A stretch of DNA of 64,000 nucleotides from Bin5 sp965200615 (GCA_965200615.1 OZ241377.1:3472001-3536000); one strand, 5' to 3'. Shown: positions 25,619 through 34,886, numbered from the stretch's first letter. Notes: generated by a model not told the origin, from the sequence alone. A program made the numbers and translations.

Positions 25619-26407
25619 ATGTCCGATTCACTCACCAACGAACAGTGGCGTCAGTACCAAACCGAGGGATACCTGCGGTTGGGCAAGGTGTTGACCCACG
25701 ATGAACTGCAAGCTCTCCAGAAGCGTATGGACGACATTATGCTGGGGACGGCGCCCCTCGACTATGACCGCATGGCAATGCAACTGGACCGCGAACCGGG
25801 CACAGGCAAACCCGGACCGCAGACCAAAGGCCACAAAGGCGCAACGCTCAGCTACCGCAAGATCCAGGACCTTGAGTTTGACCCTCTGTTCCTCGCCTAC
25901 ATGCAGAAACCTCTCTTCCGCCACATCTGCGCCCGCGTATACGGGGAGGAGACCACCATCGCCTGTTACCGGGCCATGTTCATGAACAAACCGGCCCGCG
26001 AGGGCACGTCCCTGATCTGGCACCAGGACCGCTGGAGATATCTGGATCGCGACCCTCTCATCACGATCTGGACGGCCCTGGATCCGGCCACTGTGGCCAA
26101 CGGTTGTGTCCAGGTCGTACCCGGCGCCCACCACACCCTGATAAACCCGTCCAGCGGATCGGGCTTTCTGACCCCGGAGCAGGCGGAGGAACTGACGCAC
26201 GACGCCGAAATCGTCTTTCTGGAGCTGGAGGCGGGCGAAAGCGTCCTCCTGCACAACCATCTCCCCCACAGCTCCGAAATCAACAACACCGACATTCCCA
26301 GGCGGGCCTTCAGCGCCTGTTATATGGACGCAGTTACCAAAGCAGAAAACGGGGAGAAATTCACTGTTATCTTTGGAGAAGGCGCGCTGCAACCGGAAAT
26401 GGTCTGA
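25619..26407 (+). CDS. PhyH family Fe(II)/2-oxoglutarate oxygenase, copy 4
   Basis: 262 residues; AGGAG lies 7-8 bases before the ATG. HxD is His135/Asp137 (LIWHQDRW). The distal histidine is His217 (LHNHLPHSSEINNT), followed by Arg228/Arg229 for 2-oxoglutarate. ALDPATVANGCVQVVPGAHH is the usual linking segment. The residues needed for oxygenase chemistry are intact. It differs from copies 1-3 around the active-site lid (DAEIVFLELEAGESVLLHNH), so the substrate is probably different. It lies downstream of the importer and propeller genes and upstream of a nitrilase-family enzyme, all on the same strand. Confidence 0.92.
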   Translation: MSDSLTNEQWRQYQTEGYLRLGKVLTHDELQALQKRMDDIMLGTAPLDYDRMAMQLDREPGTGKPGPQTKGHKGATLSYRKIQDLEFDPLFLAYMQKPLFRHICARVYGEETTIACYRAMFMNKPAREGTSLIWHQDRWRYLDRDPLITIWTALDPATVANGCVQVVPGAHHTLINPSSGSGFLTPEQAEELTHDAEIVFLELEAGESVLLHNHLPHSSEINNTDIPRRAFSACYMDAVTKAENGEKFTVIFGEGALQPEMV

Positions 26408-26499
26408 GTGACCAACTGTGTCGAGGGCCTTCGGATCCTTAGCCTGCCTGCCGATCGGCAATACGATGAGTCCAAGTTATCGTCCAAAAGGAAAGTAAC

Positions 26500-27339
26500 A
26501 TGTACGAAAGCGTAGCAGTAGCCGCCATCTCATATCGACCGGTCAAATGGGACAAAGCCGCCAACGCTGACCGCATGGAGGAGCTATTCGTCCAGGCCGC
26601 TCAGGAAAACCCGCGCATGATATTGACGACAGAAGGCGCGCTCGAAGGCTACATTGTGATGGAAATCGTCGAGGGCCGTGCCCCGGCTGACTCCATGCTC
26701 GACGTGGCCGAACCGATCGACGGTCCCTATATCCGCCGTTTCCAGAAACTGGCCCGCACCCTCAAGACCTGCCTCGCGTTCGGATTCGCCGAGCGTGTCG
26801 GCGACGAGGCATATAACTGCGCGATCTTTCTCGATCATGAAGGCGAAATCCGCGGCCGCTATCACAAGGTCCAACTGGCCGAAGGCACCCATCCCTCCTG
26901 GCGCTTCAACCGCGTCGGTCACCGCCTTCGCGCCTTCGATACGCCGATAGGCCGCGCCGGCTTTGTCATCTGCAACGACCGCTGGAACCCGGATATCGTG
27001 CGCGCCCTCGTCCTGGACGGCGCCCGCATTATCCTCATCCCCTCCTACGGCAGCAAGACCAAAGACCAGAATCAAGCTGTACTGGCCAGGGCAAGGGAGA
27101 ATGGCGTCCCCATCGTTGAGGCCAACGTCGGCATGAACCTGATAATCAGCAAAGGGGAAATCTGCGCCTACCAGTGGGGCAACGACCAGATCACGCACGG
27201 CGTTGTCGAAATCCCCGCTGCCCCCTGCGAGGAAACTGCTCGTCAAGCGGAACAGGACTATCTCGCCGCGCAAACGCCAGAGATGGAGAAACGCTATCAG
27301 AGGACGCGCGAGAGAGTAGAACGCCTGACCAGCGCCTAG
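26500..27339 (+). CDS. Carbon-nitrogen hydrolase (nitrilase superfamily)
   Basis: 279 residues. The Glu-Lys-Cys triad is visible: Glu45 (LTTEGALEGY), Lys123 (YHKVQLAEG) and Cys158 (FVICNDRWNPDIVRAL). Members hydrolyse amides, carbamoyl groups or nitriles, and some are N-carbamoyl amino-acid amidohydrolases. AAAGGAAA lies 6 bases before the ATG. It follows PhyH copy 4 by 92 bases and precedes a D-aminoacylase-like gene. The pair of C-N bond hydrolases suggests the imported compound carries an amide or N-acyl group. Confidence 0.9.
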   Translation: MYESVAVAAISYRPVKWDKAANADRMEELFVQAAQENPRMILTTEGALEGYIVMEIVEGRAPADSMLDVAEPIDGPYIRRFQKLARTLKTCLAFGFAERVGDEAYNCAIFLDHEGEIRGRYHKVQLAEGTHPSWRFNRVGHRLRAFDTPIGRAGFVICNDRWNPDIVRALVLDGARIILIPSYGSKTKDQNQAVLARARENGVPIVEANVGMNLIISKGEICAYQWGNDQITHGVVEIPAAPCEETARQAEQDYLAAQTPEMEKRYQRTRERVERLTSA

Positions 27340-27387
27340 CTCCCTTGGCTTGAACTTGGGCTGCCAGGGTTACCGGAGGACATTATT

Positions 27388-28953
27388 TTGTACGACATCG
27401 TCATTGCTGGTGGAACCGTCATAGATGGCAACAGGGCGCCTCGCCGCCGCGGAGATGTGGGCATCAAGGGCGATCGGATCGCTGCCATCGGCGACCTCGC
27501 CGGCGCGGATGCCGCCCAGGTAATCGACGCCGCCGGCAGAATCGTCGCGCCCGGCTTCGTCGATGTTCACAATCACTCCGACGGCTGGCTCCTGAGAAAG
27601 CGGCACCAGGTGAGCAAGACCAGCCAGGGCTTTACCACCGAACTCATCATGGCCGACGGTATTTCCTACGCGCCCGTCAGCCGCCAGACAGCCCATGAAT
27701 GGCTATACTACATGCGCGGCCTCAACGCCCTGCGCATGGAAGACTACACCGGCTGGGAGACACTGGCCGATTACATGGCTCTCCTGGACCGCCGCAACGT
27801 CCAGAACGTGATCACGCAAATCCCCTACGCCAATGTGCGCACTCTCATCTGCGGCTGGGGTCCCGCACCGGCAGATGACTTACAGTTGAAACTGATTCAG
27901 CTGCAGGTTGAACAGGGAATGGAGGAGGGCGCCTGCGGTCTTTCAACCGGACTTGACTACGCAGCCCAGTGCTTCGCCTCCACTGCCGAGCTGGCGGCCG
28001 CCTGCCAGCCCATGGCCGGTGCACAGGCCCCGTACGTCACCCATATGCGCTACAAAACAGGGACACTGGCCGCGCTGGAGGAGGCCGTCGAGATAGGGCG
28101 GCGTGCAGGTGTCCCCGTTCACATCTCCCATCTCAAGGCCGCCAGCGATGTCGATACCGAAGCCATACTTTCTTACGTCGACCAGGTCGCTGTCCACGAA
28201 GTCGACTTTTCCTTCGACGTCTATCCTTATCTGCCCGGGTCGACTCTGCTCAACTACCTCTTGCCCTACCAGATCTGGCACGACGGCCCCCTGGCCGCGC
28301 TTCCCAAACTGCGCGACCCTGCGATGCGCGCGCAAGTCGGCCGCGGCCTTGAAATCTACGCCTCCAATCTCGATGCAATCAGAATAGCCTGGCTGCCAGG
28401 TAAGGAGAACAGCAGATACTTGGGCAAGACTTTAGCCGAGTATGTTGACGAAGTGGGCAAGTCTCCGGTAGACGCGCTTTGTGATCTCCTGATTGAGGAG
28501 AACTTGGCCGTGTTGCTCATCTTCTTTCAGGGCGACGACCGGTTCGTCGAGCCATTCCTCGCCCACAGGTGCTACATGATGGGAACTGACGGCGTCTACC
28601 ATGAAGACGGCGTAATCCACCCTCGCCAGTACGGCTCAGCGGCGCGGCTCTTGGGGCCATGCGTACGTAAAGGACTATTTTCTCTGGAAGACGCCGTGTG
28701 GAAGCTGAGCGGCGCCCCGGCGGCACGCTTCGGGCTCAAAGATCGGGGCAGGATTGAGGAGGGCGGTTACGCCGATCTGGTGGTCTTTGATCAGGAGGCA
28801 ATCCAGGACCACGCCACCTTCGTCGAACCGCATAGACTGTCTGGCGGCGTCAGCGAAGTTTTCGTCAACGGTGTTCCTGTAATCCGCGGCGGTTCACCCG
28901 TGGAGACGCTGAAGCAGCCACTGCCGGGTCGGGCTCTGCGCTTCAATCAGTAG
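27388..28953 (+). CDS. N-acyl-D-amino-acid deacylase-like amidohydrolase
   Basis: 521 residues, TTG start with GGAGGA 8 bases upstream. The N-terminal beta-sandwich part (YDIVIAGGTVIDGNRAPRRR) leads into the first metal motif DVHNHSDGW. Later motifs are YVTHMRYKTG, HISHLKAASDVDTEAI and the catalytic Asp region MGTDGVYHEDGVIHPRQYG. GGYADLVVFDQ is the family's closing strand. D-aminoacylases of this type hydrolyse N-acyl-D-amino acids or act as dihydroorotase/hydantoinase relatives. It ends the rightward catabolic run; its last 60 bases overlap the end of the convergent SH3b lipoprotein gene. Confidence 0.9.
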   Translation: MYDIVIAGGTVIDGNRAPRRRGDVGIKGDRIAAIGDLAGADAAQVIDAAGRIVAPGFVDVHNHSDGWLLRKRHQVSKTSQGFTTELIMADGISYAPVSRQTAHEWLYYMRGLNALRMEDYTGWETLADYMALLDRRNVQNVITQIPYANVRTLICGWGPAPADDLQLKLIQLQVEQGMEEGACGLSTGLDYAAQCFASTAELAAACQPMAGAQAPYVTHMRYKTGTLAALEEAVEIGRRAGVPVHISHLKAASDVDTEAILSYVDQVAVHEVDFSFDVYPYLPGSTLLNYLLPYQIWHDGPLAALPKLRDPAMRAQVGRGLEIYASNLDAIRIAWLPGKENSRYLGKTLAEYVDEVGKSPVDALCDLLIEENLAVLLIFFQGDDRFVEPFLAHRCYMMGTDGVYHEDGVIHPRQYGSAARLLGPCVRKGLFSLEDAVWKLSGAPAARFGLKDRGRIEEGGYADLVVFDQEAIQDHATFVEPHRLSGGVSEVFVNGVPVIRGGSPVETLKQPLPGRALRFNQ

Positions 28954-30459
28954 GTCACTCTTCTTCAAAATGTGCGCGCCCAGAACATCACCGTCTGAAC
29001 TACTGGCAACCACAGCGCGCCGTCCGGAATCTGCTGGAGTAGAGCCCTGCGCTTCCGGTGTAACGACAGGCACATTTTCCGCATTTGTCGCAGTCACAAA
29101 CGGCGCGTAGAGCCATCCGGACTTGCCTTCATAGTCTATCTGCCACCACTCTCCGTCCGAACTCTTCCCGGTGATGGCAAACTCTTCCCCTTCGTAAGCC
29201 TCGCCGATACGATCGTACTCGGTGCCCGGCCCCCCGCGCACGTTCAGGTCGCCGGCGGCCGTTGCTATCGGTTCATCCGGCGTCGTTGGCGTTTCTGTGG
29301 CTGAGTCCTCGGGTACCGTACCTTCAGCCTGTGCGTCGCCGACGACAGGCACATCCTCCACATTGACGGCGGTCACATAGGGGGCATAGATCCATCCGGA
29401 CTGTCCGTCGAAGTCAATTTGCCACCACTCGCCGTCAGGACTCTTGCCTGTAATTTCGAACTCGTCTCCTGCAGTGGCCCTGCCGATCCTGTCGTAATCA
29501 GTGCCCGGTCCTGAGCGAATGTTCATGTCGCCGAGGACAGTTACAGTAGCGCTCTCCGTCTCCGGTGCATCGGAAGCAGGCGCCTGCGTCTCCGACGCTG
29601 TCTCGGTAATAGAACCGCCAACGACGGGCACGTTCTCTGCATTCGTAGCGGTCACAAAAGGTGCATAAATCCACCCGGTCTCACTACCAAAATTTATCTG
29701 CCACCAGTCGCCGTCCTCGTTCTTGCCGGTGATGGGGAACGCCTCACCGGCTGTGGCCCCGCCAATCCTGTCGTATTCCTCGCCCGGTCCGCTTCGAACG
29801 TTCATATCGCCGCCGACAGTCACGACCGCGTCCAGCGGAGCAGGTGCCGCTTCGGTGGTTCCCTCATCCGGGTCGGCAGTCTCCGTCATGCCGGATCCAA
29901 CGACGGGCACGTCTTCCGCATCGGCCGCGACCACAAAGGGCGCGTGAATCCATCCTTGTTGGTCCTGGAAGTCGATCCGCCACCAATCCCCCTCCGAATT
30001 CTTGCCTGTGATGGGAAATTCCTCACCGGCAGGCGCGTTGCCGACAACGTCGTAATCGGTTCCCGGACCGCTGCGTACGTTCGTTTCCCCTAAAACCGTA
30101 ACTGATGCATCTGTGGCTGGCGGCTCCATGGCGGCTGGCGCCGTGTCGGTAACCGTAACCGTGGGAGTTGGTGTGGCCGGTGCAGATTCTGTGGGTGTGG
30201 GAGCAGGCGTATTGGTTGCCGTCGGCGGCTGCGGCGTGAACGTAACAACCGCAGGGAGTGAAGTAGGGGCGCTTGTCGGCCCTGGCTCTGGCGCTGGCGC
30301 CTCACCTTCTCGCTGGCCGCACGCGCCAAGAATAGCGACACCAAGAAACAGCGCGCACAAAATCAGTCCTTGCATGCAGGGTCCCTTGACCACCCTCTTC
30401 ATCCATGTAGCTACATGAGTTGCAGTGGCCGGCCGTCTGCTTGGTCGCTGATGGCTCAT
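28894..30459 (-). CDS. Lipoprotein with four bacterial SH3 (SH3b) repeats
   Basis: 521 residues. A long basic N-terminus of about 28 residues precedes a hydrophobic signal and a lipobox (AILGAC, Cys47). A Thr/Pro/Ala-rich linker then runs to about 117. Four SH3b units lie at about 119-187, 212-281, 305-373 and 399-466, each with N-(V/I)-R-(S/G)-G-PG, (F/W)xITGK and GW-hydrophobic-hydrophobic-APFV marks. SH3b domains bind cell-wall or peptide ligands; here the protein is exported and surface-anchored. GAGGAG lies 6 bases before the ATG, which overlaps the TGA of the kinase-like gene (ATGA). The four repeats differ, so duplication is not recent. Confidence 0.88.
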   Translation of the reverse strand: MSHQRPSRRPATATHVATWMKRVVKGPCMQGLILCALFLGVAILGACGQREGEAPAPEPGPTSAPTSLPAVVTFTPQPPTATNTPAPTPTESAPATPTPTVTVTDTAPAAMEPPATDASVTVLGETNVRSGPGTDYDVVGNAPAGEEFPITGKNSEGDWWRIDFQDQQGWIHAPFVVAADAEDVPVVGSGMTETADPDEGTTEAAPAPLDAVVTVGGDMNVRSGPGEEYDRIGGATAGEAFPITGKNEDGDWWQINFGSETGWIYAPFVTATNAENVPVVGGSITETASETQAPASDAPETESATVTVLGDMNIRSGPGTDYDRIGRATAGDEFEITGKSPDGEWWQIDFDGQSGWIYAPYVTAVNVEDVPVVGDAQAEGTVPEDSATETPTTPDEPIATAAGDLNVRGGPGTEYDRIGEAYEGEEFAITGKSSDGEWWQIDYEGKSGWLYAPFVTATNAENVPVVTPEAQGSTPADSGRRAVVASSSDGDVLGAHILKKSDLLIEAQSPTRQWLLQRLHG

Positions 30460-31094
30460 GTATGCTCCTCTCGGTCGGGCGGAGCCGTTCGCGCCGCATG
30501 TACAATTAACGCCACTGCCGTAGCCTCAGGGATGCGGCCCGTGTCCAACATCAAGTGATAGTGCCGGCAGTTCTTCCAGTCCGCACTGGTGAAAAATCTC
30601 TGGTACCAGTTGCGGCGCTGCTCGTCGGCCAGTCCTATTATACGCTCAGCCGTGCCGATTTCGGCCATACCGCGGCGGCGCTGAATTCGACCGGCCCGAA
30701 TCTCCGGCGCCGCGTAGAGGTGTACATGAAGTGCGGTCGGATGGTTTTCGAGAATCAGTTGCGAGCCCCGTCCAATGAAGACCGCGCTCCCCCGCTCGGC
30801 CAGGGCGCGAATGGCTTTTGTCATCCCGTCTACATACGTTGCTTGATCCATCGGCCTGTTGCGCCGGTTTGGATCAGCCGAGAATAGCGAACGCATCTCC
30901 TGACTGACAACACCGGCGCGCGACATCAGCTTCTCCTCGGCCTCGACGATTACCTCCATCTGTACCCCAGCCTGCCGGGCCATCTCTGCAAGCACCTCCT
31001 TGTCGATACAGGTCGCGCCCAACTCATGGCCGACAGCCTCAGCGATGCGAGTGCCTCGCGAGCCCAGTTCGCGCGAAATGGTAACGACGGTCAT
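30456..31094 (-). CDS. Cytidylate-kinase-like family protein
   Basis: 212 residues starting MTVVTISRELGSRGTRIAEA. This is the degenerate P-loop seen in the cytidylate-kinase-like family (AAA-type NMP kinase fold) and differs from true Cmk (GPSGSGKST). The lid-like part QRRRGMAEIGTAERIIGLAD and the NWYQRFFTSADWKN segment fit this family. The nucleotide substrate is unknown. GAGGAGG lies 8 bases before the ATG. It is translationally coupled to the SH3b lipoprotein, an unexpected partner. The 31095-31328 gap upstream separates it from the sulfatase. Confidence 0.85.
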   Translation of the reverse strand: MTVVTISRELGSRGTRIAEAVGHELGATCIDKEVLAEMARQAGVQMEVIVEAEEKLMSRAGVVSQEMRSLFSADPNRRNRPMDQATYVDGMTKAIRALAERGSAVFIGRGSQLILENHPTALHVHLYAAPEIRAGRIQRRRGMAEIGTAERIIGLADEQRRNWYQRFFTSADWKNCRHYHLMLDTGRIPEATAVALIVHAARTAPPDREEHT

Positions 31095-31328
31095 ACTTGC
31101 CTCCTCAGTACAGGAAACCTGCCCTTACGCGCCAAAGAACTCTTTCAACACAGGGTCAATCTGTCACCACACACCTCTGCCGATTCCTCTTGGTTACCCG
31201 AACTTACAGATCATATGGACGATGAACAGCAACTTTGCCCGGGCCCGGAATCAGTTCCTGCTGGTCGCGCCTCGCTGTCAGAACTGCCTGCCGCGAAGCA
31301 TTCACTGTCTCGACATGCGGGCCGATGA

Positions 31329-32834
31329 CTATAGCTCGACCACTCTCGGGTCATAGAGCGGTGTGTCCGCAACAACAATGCGGCCATCCGGCATTCGATA
31401 GCAGTTGCCGTGCCTGCGAGCGCCCTCCACCAAGGAGTTTCCCCCCAACTCCTCTTCATCTTTGCGGCGTTGCCCGTCAGCGGCGTCGAAGTCCCATGAA
31501 CTATCCACCAGAGCCTTCAACTGCCGGCCAATAGCCATCTCTTCCTCTGTACCGTTTACCAGTAGATTGCGCTGCTCTAGGGGATCGGCTTCCAGGTCAA
31601 AGAGCAGGTGCGGCATCATTCCCCGAAAGCGGACAAACTTGTACTTCCCAAGGCGCACAAGCCGGTGCTCGCTCCCTTTTCCCCAGCGCGGGAGCGGATT
31701 GTCCACAAATACAGGCTCCGCCGCCGGCTCGGTCCCTGTCGTCATTGCCTCGGAGAGATCGCGTCCCTCAAGTCCGTCAGGCGCCTCTATGTTCGCCAGC
31801 CCACACAGCGTAGGAAACAGGTCCGCCAAACTGACAGGCGTGTCCAGCCGCGTTCCAGGACTATCTCCACTGCGCTGAGAAGGCATTTGAATGATCAGCG
31901 GCACTCGCGCCGCGGCCTCGTGCCATGAATTCTTCCACCACATCCCGTGCTCACCGGCCATTTCCCCATGATCCGTGGTGTACACGATAATCGTGTTCTC
32001 CAACAGACCGCTCCGTTCCATCAGGTGGAGAAGATCGCCAAGGATTTCGTCCAGATAGTCGACGCATGCGAAGTAGGCTGCCCTCGCCTTCATCATCTCC
32101 GGCTTTGAGACTTCCTCGGTGCGAAATCCTTTTGCCATGCCGACCGTCATGGGGTGGAAGGCGGTGTCACCTGTACGTCCTGCCTTGGGTGGAGTTACTC
32201 CTTCAGGCCAGTACTTGTCCAAGAACCGCCTCGGCGCAGTCAGCGGAAAATGAGGTCGGCTGAACGAAGCGCACAGAAACCAGGGCCTGTCCGGCTCAGC
32301 CGCCGTCTGTTCCCGCAAATACGTCACCGTCTCCCGTACGATGACTTGCTCCTGTAAGGCACTCTCTGGAATCTCCGTGAGTCCGGCGTCGGCGGTACGG
32401 CTGCGCATCTCGAAGCCGCCTTCACTCTTTGACAAGGGATCCCTCTGATGTCCGGCTCCCCCTGTCAAATCGCCATAGGGTCTGCTCGCGAAACCGGCCA
32501 TCTGGTTGGCGCCCCCCAAGTGCATTTTGCCTACCAGGCAGGTAGCGTATCCGGCATCGGCAAATGCGGAGGCAACAGTTGGAATCTCCGGTTTCAGGTA
32601 GGATCCATTGGCCCAGCCGCCGCTGGTCATCGGCGAACGCCCGGTCAACAGACAGATGCGGGAGGGTGTACAGAGTGGCGACTGGCAGTAGGCGCTGCTG
32701 AAAAAGGCCCCGTGTTTCGCCAAACCGTCCAAAACAGGTGTTTGAACCGGTTCGCCCGTTTGCCCCTCAAGCAGGCTAAGGCAGCGGTAGCTGTGCTCGT
32801 CGGAAAAGAGAAAGAGAATGTTCGGTCGCGACAT
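31329..32834 (-). CDS. Type I sulfatase
   Basis: 501 residues. The sulfatase signature is PLCTPSRICLLTGR; Cys55 is in C-T-P-S-R, the site converted to formylglycine. FLFSDEHSYR at residue 9-18 supplies the first metal ligands, and YTTDHGEMAGEHGMWWKNSW at about 286 the second Asp/His set. It hydrolyses sulfate esters, such as those in sulfated glycans or choline sulfate. No signal peptide is apparent, so a cytoplasmic role on an imported substrate is likely. Maturation needs a formylglycine-generating enzyme, which is not in this window. It diverges from the amidase at 33025. Confidence 0.95.
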   Translation of the reverse strand: MSRPNILFLFSDEHSYRCLSLLEGQTGEPVQTPVLDGLAKHGAFFSSAYCQSPLCTPSRICLLTGRSPMTSGGWANGSYLKPEIPTVASAFADAGYATCLVGKMHLGGANQMAGFASRPYGDLTGGAGHQRDPLSKSEGGFEMRSRTADAGLTEIPESALQEQVIVRETVTYLREQTAAEPDRPWFLCASFSRPHFPLTAPRRFLDKYWPEGVTPPKAGRTGDTAFHPMTVGMAKGFRTEEVSKPEMMKARAAYFACVDYLDEILGDLLHLMERSGLLENTIIVYTTDHGEMAGEHGMWWKNSWHEAAARVPLIIQMPSQRSGDSPGTRLDTPVSLADLFPTLCGLANIEAPDGLEGRDLSEAMTTGTEPAAEPVFVDNPLPRWGKGSEHRLVRLGKYKFVRFRGMMPHLLFDLEADPLEQRNLLVNGTEEEMAIGRQLKALVDSSWDFDAADGQRRKDEEELGGNSLVEGARRHGNCYRMPDGRIVVADTPLYDPRVVEL

Positions 32835-33024
32835 GAGTGATATCCCTTTCGAAAACGCGCGGCAGCAGCCTCCCCCAGAATAAGACTACGGGCCGATGTG
32901 CGCAAGTAAGTTTTTCCCGTTCACAACCGCCGCAGGCTACATTTGAGCGCAACGCGGAAAGAAATACGGCCTAAGCGTCCCTGTTCGGTTGAAGCTGCGA
33001 GACGACTGCGGTAGGATAGTGGAG

Positions 33025-34350
33025 ATGGAGACTATCTGTTTCTCTTCGGCTACCCAACTGATTCGGGCTATTCACGCACGTGAGCTTTCTGCGCGTGAGG
33101 TTGTAGCGGCCTTTCAGGCGCAGCTTGAAACAGTTAACGCCCGGCTAAACGCCGTAACCGTCGTGGTCGAGGACGCCTTGGATCAGGCCAGACTGGCCGA
33201 CGCGAAACAAGCTCAAGGTGAGGAGCTGGGTCCGCTTCACGGTTTGCCATTCACCGTCAAGGACACATTTGAAACGTCTGGTCTGCGGAGCCAGCTTGAG
33301 AACCGAATTCGCAAGAGACTGGTTGCGCGCAAAGACGCCACTGTCGTTGACAGGATGAGGCAGGCCGGTGCAATACTTCTGGCCAAAACCAACTGCCCGC
33401 CGTCAGGAAGCGGCACCGACACGGAAAACGCGATCATTGGCCAGACACGCAACCCGCACAACGCCAGCCGCTCACCAGGCGGCAGCAGCGGCGGCGAAGC
33501 AGCTCTCATCGCCGCCGGCGGTTCACCCTTAGGTCTTGGCAGCGATACCGGTGGCGGCCTGCGCGTTCCAGCTGCTTTCTGCGGAGTCACCGCTCTAAAG
33601 CCAACACAGGGCCGCGTCCCCAACTCGGGTGTCTACAACCAACCGGGAGGACTTACCGATCTGCGCACGCAGATCGGTCCGGTAGCACGCAGCGCCGAGG
33701 ACCTTCTGCTTGCCCTGAGGACGATTTCCGGTCCTGACTATCTCGACGCCGGGGTCGTTGCCAAACCACTGTACGATCCTGGTCAGCTGCCTCTGCGTGA
33801 CCTGACAATCGCTTCCTTTGCCTACGACCCAGCCTCCCTTGTTACTTCCTCGGTGGCAAATGCGGTTGGAGCGTCGGGGCAAGCTCTTGCCCGCGCCGGC
33901 GTCCAGGTCGTGGAAAACCGTCCCCTCGACCTGGTTGGAGGCGCCCGGGATCTTGACCAGGGCTGGCGGCGAATGGCGGGGACCCGCGGTCAGGACGTTG
34001 TTGAGCTGCTCCATGCCTGGGACCAGTTTCGCACCAATCTGCTCCAATTCATCCGTTACTACGATGCCATCCTCTGTCCCGCCGTTCACCACACCGCTCC
34101 CGCAATCGGCGCCCGCGACAACCAGCGGTTCGATTATACAGTCCCTTTCAGTCTGACCGGCTATCCCGCCGCCGTCGTTCCTGTTGCCGTAGATGATGAA
34201 GGCCTCCCCGTCGCCGTGCAGATCATCTCCCATCCCTGGCGTGAGGACATCGTATTGGCGCTGGCAGCGACTCTGGAGGAAGAGTTTCAGAGCTGGCAAG
34301 ACGAACTGGACAGTGGCATGAAACCGCATCGCCTGTCAGGCGTAAAGTAA
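33025..34350 (+). CDS. Amidase-signature (FAAH-like) protein lacking the nucleophilic Ser
   Basis: 441 residues from ATG 33025 (AGGA 10 bases upstream; a TTG at 32989 is less likely). It has the amidase-signature Lys79 (LPFTVKDTFETS) and the cis-Ser motif SPGGSSGGEAALIAAGGSPL with Ser154. Twenty-four residues on, where the nucleophilic Ser of GSDxGGSxR should be, it reads GSDTGGGLRVPAAFCG, so Gly178 replaces Ser. The DNA there reads GGT GGC GGC CTG. The fold is intact and the C-terminus looks normal (FSLTGYPAAVVPV). It should be unable to form the acyl-enzyme, so it is either inactive, a binding protein, or uses another residue. It is followed by a small acidic gene. Confidence 0.88.
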   Translation: METICFSSATQLIRAIHARELSAREVVAAFQAQLETVNARLNAVTVVVEDALDQARLADAKQAQGEELGPLHGLPFTVKDTFETSGLRSQLENRIRKRLVARKDATVVDRMRQAGAILLAKTNCPPSGSGTDTENAIIGQTRNPHNASRSPGGSSGGEAALIAAGGSPLGLGSDTGGGLRVPAAFCGVTALKPTQGRVPNSGVYNQPGGLTDLRTQIGPVARSAEDLLLALRTISGPDYLDAGVVAKPLYDPGQLPLRDLTIASFAYDPASLVTSSVANAVGASGQALARAGVQVVENRPLDLVGGARDLDQGWRRMAGTRGQDVVELLHAWDQFRTNLLQFIRYYDAILCPAVHHTAPAIGARDNQRFDYTVPFSLTGYPAAVVPVAVDDEGLPVAVQIISHPWREDIVLALAATLEEEFQSWQDELDSGMKPHRLSGVK

Positions 34351-34379
34351 ATACAGGGAACCATATCAGGGAGGCAAAG

Positions 34380-34844
34380 ATGGAAGAAGAACGCAAGGAA
34401 GAAAGCAGAGAGCATAAAGGTGGAGAAGAATCTGAAAACTTCAGAAGTAGCGATGACCTGACTGAGGAGATTCACAAGCTGGTTGACGCGATGGCCCGCG
34501 CCGCACGCAACGTCTGGAGCAGCGAGCAGCGTCTCCAACTGGAGGAAGACCTGCGCCGCGGTCTCGGATCGCTCGTCGGGAGCCTGGAAGAGGCACTTGA
34601 GCGATTCAGCCGGAGCGAACAGGGCCAGGAAATTCAGGAACAGGCGACCAGAGTGGCCAACCGGGTCCGCGAGAGCGAACTCGCCGCTGAACTGAAGGAG
34701 GGGCTGACCGTCGGTCTGAGGTCCGCCGCCGACGAAGTCCGGAAATTCGCCGACAGCTTCGAAGAGCAGCAGGAGCAGTCCGGCGCCGCTCAGGACATTC
34801 CCGTGGAATCGGACGACGAAGAGAGTTCCGAAGAGAGTACCTGA
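34380..34844 (+). CDS. Small acidic helical protein of unknown function
   Basis: 154 residues, very rich in Glu, Arg, Ser and Gln. The ends are charged and disordered (MEEERKEESREHKGGEESE and DDEESSEEST). The middle is a run of amphipathic helices (for example LEEDLRRGLGSLVGSLEEAL and AADEVRKFADSFEEQ) that could form a coiled coil. There is no membrane segment or enzymatic motif. GGGAGG lies 6 bases upstream. It starts 29 bases after the amidase stop, so it may be cotranscribed. I do not recognise a named family; similar small charged proteins are common in Chloroflexota. Confidence 0.7.
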   Translation: MEEERKEESREHKGGEESENFRSSDDLTEEIHKLVDAMARAARNVWSSEQRLQLEEDLRRGLGSLVGSLEEALERFSRSEQGQEIQEQATRVANRVRESELAAELKEGLTVGLRSAADEVRKFADSFEEQQEQSGAAQDIPVESDDEESSEEST

Positions 34845-34886
34845 GAAAAGCCGATAGGCAGCGCAACCCGGAGCCGGAGACCGCTT

